NCBI GenBank assembly: GCA_905182985.1
Contig: CAJJDN010000115.1
Span: 298,697 to 362,696 of the forward strand
Direction: 5' to 3'
Length of the DNA: 64,000 nt
Source: Paramecium sonneborni
Taxonomy: Eukaryota > Ciliophora > Oligohymenophorea > Peniculida > Parameciidae
In this document: positions 62,626 through 64,000 of the stretch, piece after piece
Position numbering within the stretch: the stretch's first letter is position 1
Layout of the letters: each line of letters begins with the position of its first letter
The notes under the pieces: model-generated
The model's input: only the letters and a program-made list of their open reading frames with translations
Told to the model about the DNA's origin: nothing
Database searches by the model: none
Program-made: the position numbers and the translations under genes

Positions 62626-62924
62626 AGTAACTATCTATTTTATATAAATATTATTTTAAGCATTTTCAATTATAAAAATATTAGCTTAACAACAAAATTT
62701 TTACCAAAAAAGTTTTCAATTATTTAATTGCATAAAAATTAAAGGGAGGAAATTTGAATCTAAAGTGTAATGATTTATTTTAATAGAATAATGTTTTAAA
62801 GTAATTAGCAGAATTATTATATTTTTCTATAAACTAGATGGTTCTATCTTTTTGATTTTAATTATTGTTGAAAGGAGAGGAAGAATGATTTATTTAATAA
62901 AAAAGTAAAACAATTAATAATATA
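62626..62924. other. Intergenic
   Basis: About 300 bp between the divergent kinase-like gene and the Hsp70 pseudogene; AT-rich, no elements recognised. Confidence 0.4.
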
Positions 62925-64000
62925 ATGTCACAAGCAAATAACTTTGTAATTGGAATAGATTTAGGAACTTCATACTCATGTATAGTGTTTATATAAATCA
63001 TAAAGTTCAAATAATAGCAAATTATTCACTCCCTCATATGTTTTCTTTTCAGATAATGAAAGATTGATTCAAGATGCAGCAAAGAGGTAAGCAACAAGGA
63101 ATCCAAAATATAAATATTTGATGTCAAAATGATTGATTGGAAGAAAATTGAATGATCCTAATGTTTAAAATGATAAGAAATAATGGCTATTCAAAGTAGA
63201 AAGTGAATTTAGATGATAAACAATGATTGTTGTTAAACATAAAGAAGAAAATATAAAATTTCATCCAGAAGAACTTCGATGGTTTGAAAAAAATGAAAGA
63301 AATGGTTGAAACATATCTTGACTATCCAGTTATAAGAGCTGTAATAACATTTTCAACTTATTTTAATTATTCATAAAGATAAGCTACATAAGTTGCTAGT
63401 TTAATATATATAATTGTAATTCATAAGAAATATATAAAAAGGAGAATAGAATTTTTTAATATTAGATTTAGGTGAAGGTATCTTTGATGCTAGTTTATCA
63501 ATAATTGATGATGATGAGGTATATGAAGTAAAATAAATATCTGGTGATAATCATTTAGGTGGAGAAGATTTTGATATTATTTTGGTAGAATTCTGTTTTG
63601 TAGAATTTTATAAGAAAAAATGATAAGATTTAAAGTTAAATTCAAAGGCTTTTAGAAGATTAAGAACTTAATGTGAAAGAGCTAAAAGAATATTATCTTC
63701 AGTACATTAAACATTTATTGAAATAGATTCTATTGCTGAAAATGAAGATTTTTATTGTTAAATTACTAGAGTTAAATTAAAGAATTATGTTTAGATTAAT
63801 TTTTAAAATTTATTCCTCCATCGGTTTTAATTTTTGTTATTCAAGATGATCTACCTAGTAATACTTTTTCATTTGATTCTTTAACATTCCATATCTTTTC
63901 AAGAATTATTAAAAGAATTTTTTAATAGAAAAGAACTTAATAAATCTATCAATCCAGATAAAGCAGTTGCGTATGGCGCTGCAATCGAAGTGACTCTTTT
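62925..64000 (+). pseudogene. Hsp70 pseudogene (partial, runs off window)
   Basis: Starts like a genuine cytosolic Hsp70 (MSQANNFVIGIDLGTSYSCI) but the frame breaks about 25 codons in. Family segments continue in other frames: HKVQIIANY, FSDNERLIQDAAKR, LIGRKLNDPNVQNDKK, MIVVKHKEENIKFHPEEL, VITFSTYFNYSQRQAT, LDLGEGIFDASLSI (normally GGTFDVSLL), GDNHLGGEDFD, RTQCERAKRILSS and, at the window end, [23 protein letters not shown] codons and frameshifts separate them, several conserved residues are changed, and the stretch after CERAKR is shortened. Not every break could be an intron, because many TGAs lie inside conserved blocks. It is a non-processed-looking or old pseudogene in a gene-dense region. 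Confidence 0.85.

Noticed and set aside
1..64000. CRISPR arrays, bacterial operons, ribosome binding sites, prophage
   Set aside because: Introns, histone H4, eRF3 and the ciliate code show a eukaryotic nuclear genome; no spaced repeats of CRISPR type were seen.

Overview
This window looks like macronuclear chromosome sequence of a ciliate, most likely a Paramecium species. The DNA is very AT-rich. Genes are packed on both strands with short intergenic gaps. TAA and TAG are read as glutamine and only TGA ends genes. Reading frames are broken by tiny GT...AG introns of about 21-34 nt. The code is visible directly in the histone H4 gene (8574..8882), where an in-frame TAA sits at the invariant Gln of the C-terminal QGRTLYGFG motif. 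Ordinary stop-to-stop ORF calling therefore misses nearly every gene here. The models below were read by hand with the ciliate code and spliced by eye; for most of them the total exon length is an exact multiple of three.

Layout. 1-4.2 kb: an N-terminal protein methyltransferase gene, then a 1,207-bp perfect direct repeat separated by a single N (an assembly join), with a 7TM-like membrane protein gene intact only on the right side. 4.5-11.1 kb: DNA ligase, a PTB-like RNA-binding protein, histone H4, a polytopic membrane protein and a small unknown. 11.1-18.2 kb: a very large guanylyl cyclase fused to a P4-type ATPase, the ciliate/apicomplexan architecture. 18.3-24.2 kb: an unknown gene, a divergent kinase, a three-repeat Myb protein, an RBR ubiquitin ligase and an unknown gene. 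24.3-31.3 kb: two probable ciliary genes side by side (ARMC9-like and DZIP1-like), a PHD-DDT-WHIM-PHD chromatin factor and a short Mei2-type RRM protein. 32.0-40.2 kb: a ~2,715-residue coiled-coil protein with one intron. 40.7-48.2 kb: an unresolved TGA-interrupted stretch, a second divergent kinase, a mitochondrial carrier, an SCP/FCP-like phosphatase, a small membrane protein and a twin CX9C (Cmc1-like) protein. 49.1-51.3 kb: a decayed fragment and then an intact copy of an MFS transporter. 52.2-56.6 kb: coiled-coil and unknown genes. 56.8-62.6 kb: translation release factor eRF3 with a Q-rich N-terminus, a small coiled-coil gene and a third divergent kinase. 62.9-64.0 kb: a broken Hsp70 pseudogene running off the end.

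No operon-like organisation or single pathway is evident. Themes are cilium/cell-cortex functions, chromatin and RNA, and several divergent kinase-fold proteins. I saw no rRNA, tRNA, CRISPR, transposon or telomere repeat. No clearly novel system was established. The most interesting items are the cyclase-flippase fusion, the three kinase-fold genes with different catalytic-site losses, the adjacent ciliary pair, the ISWI-accessory-like protein, the two pseudogenes and the assembly duplication.
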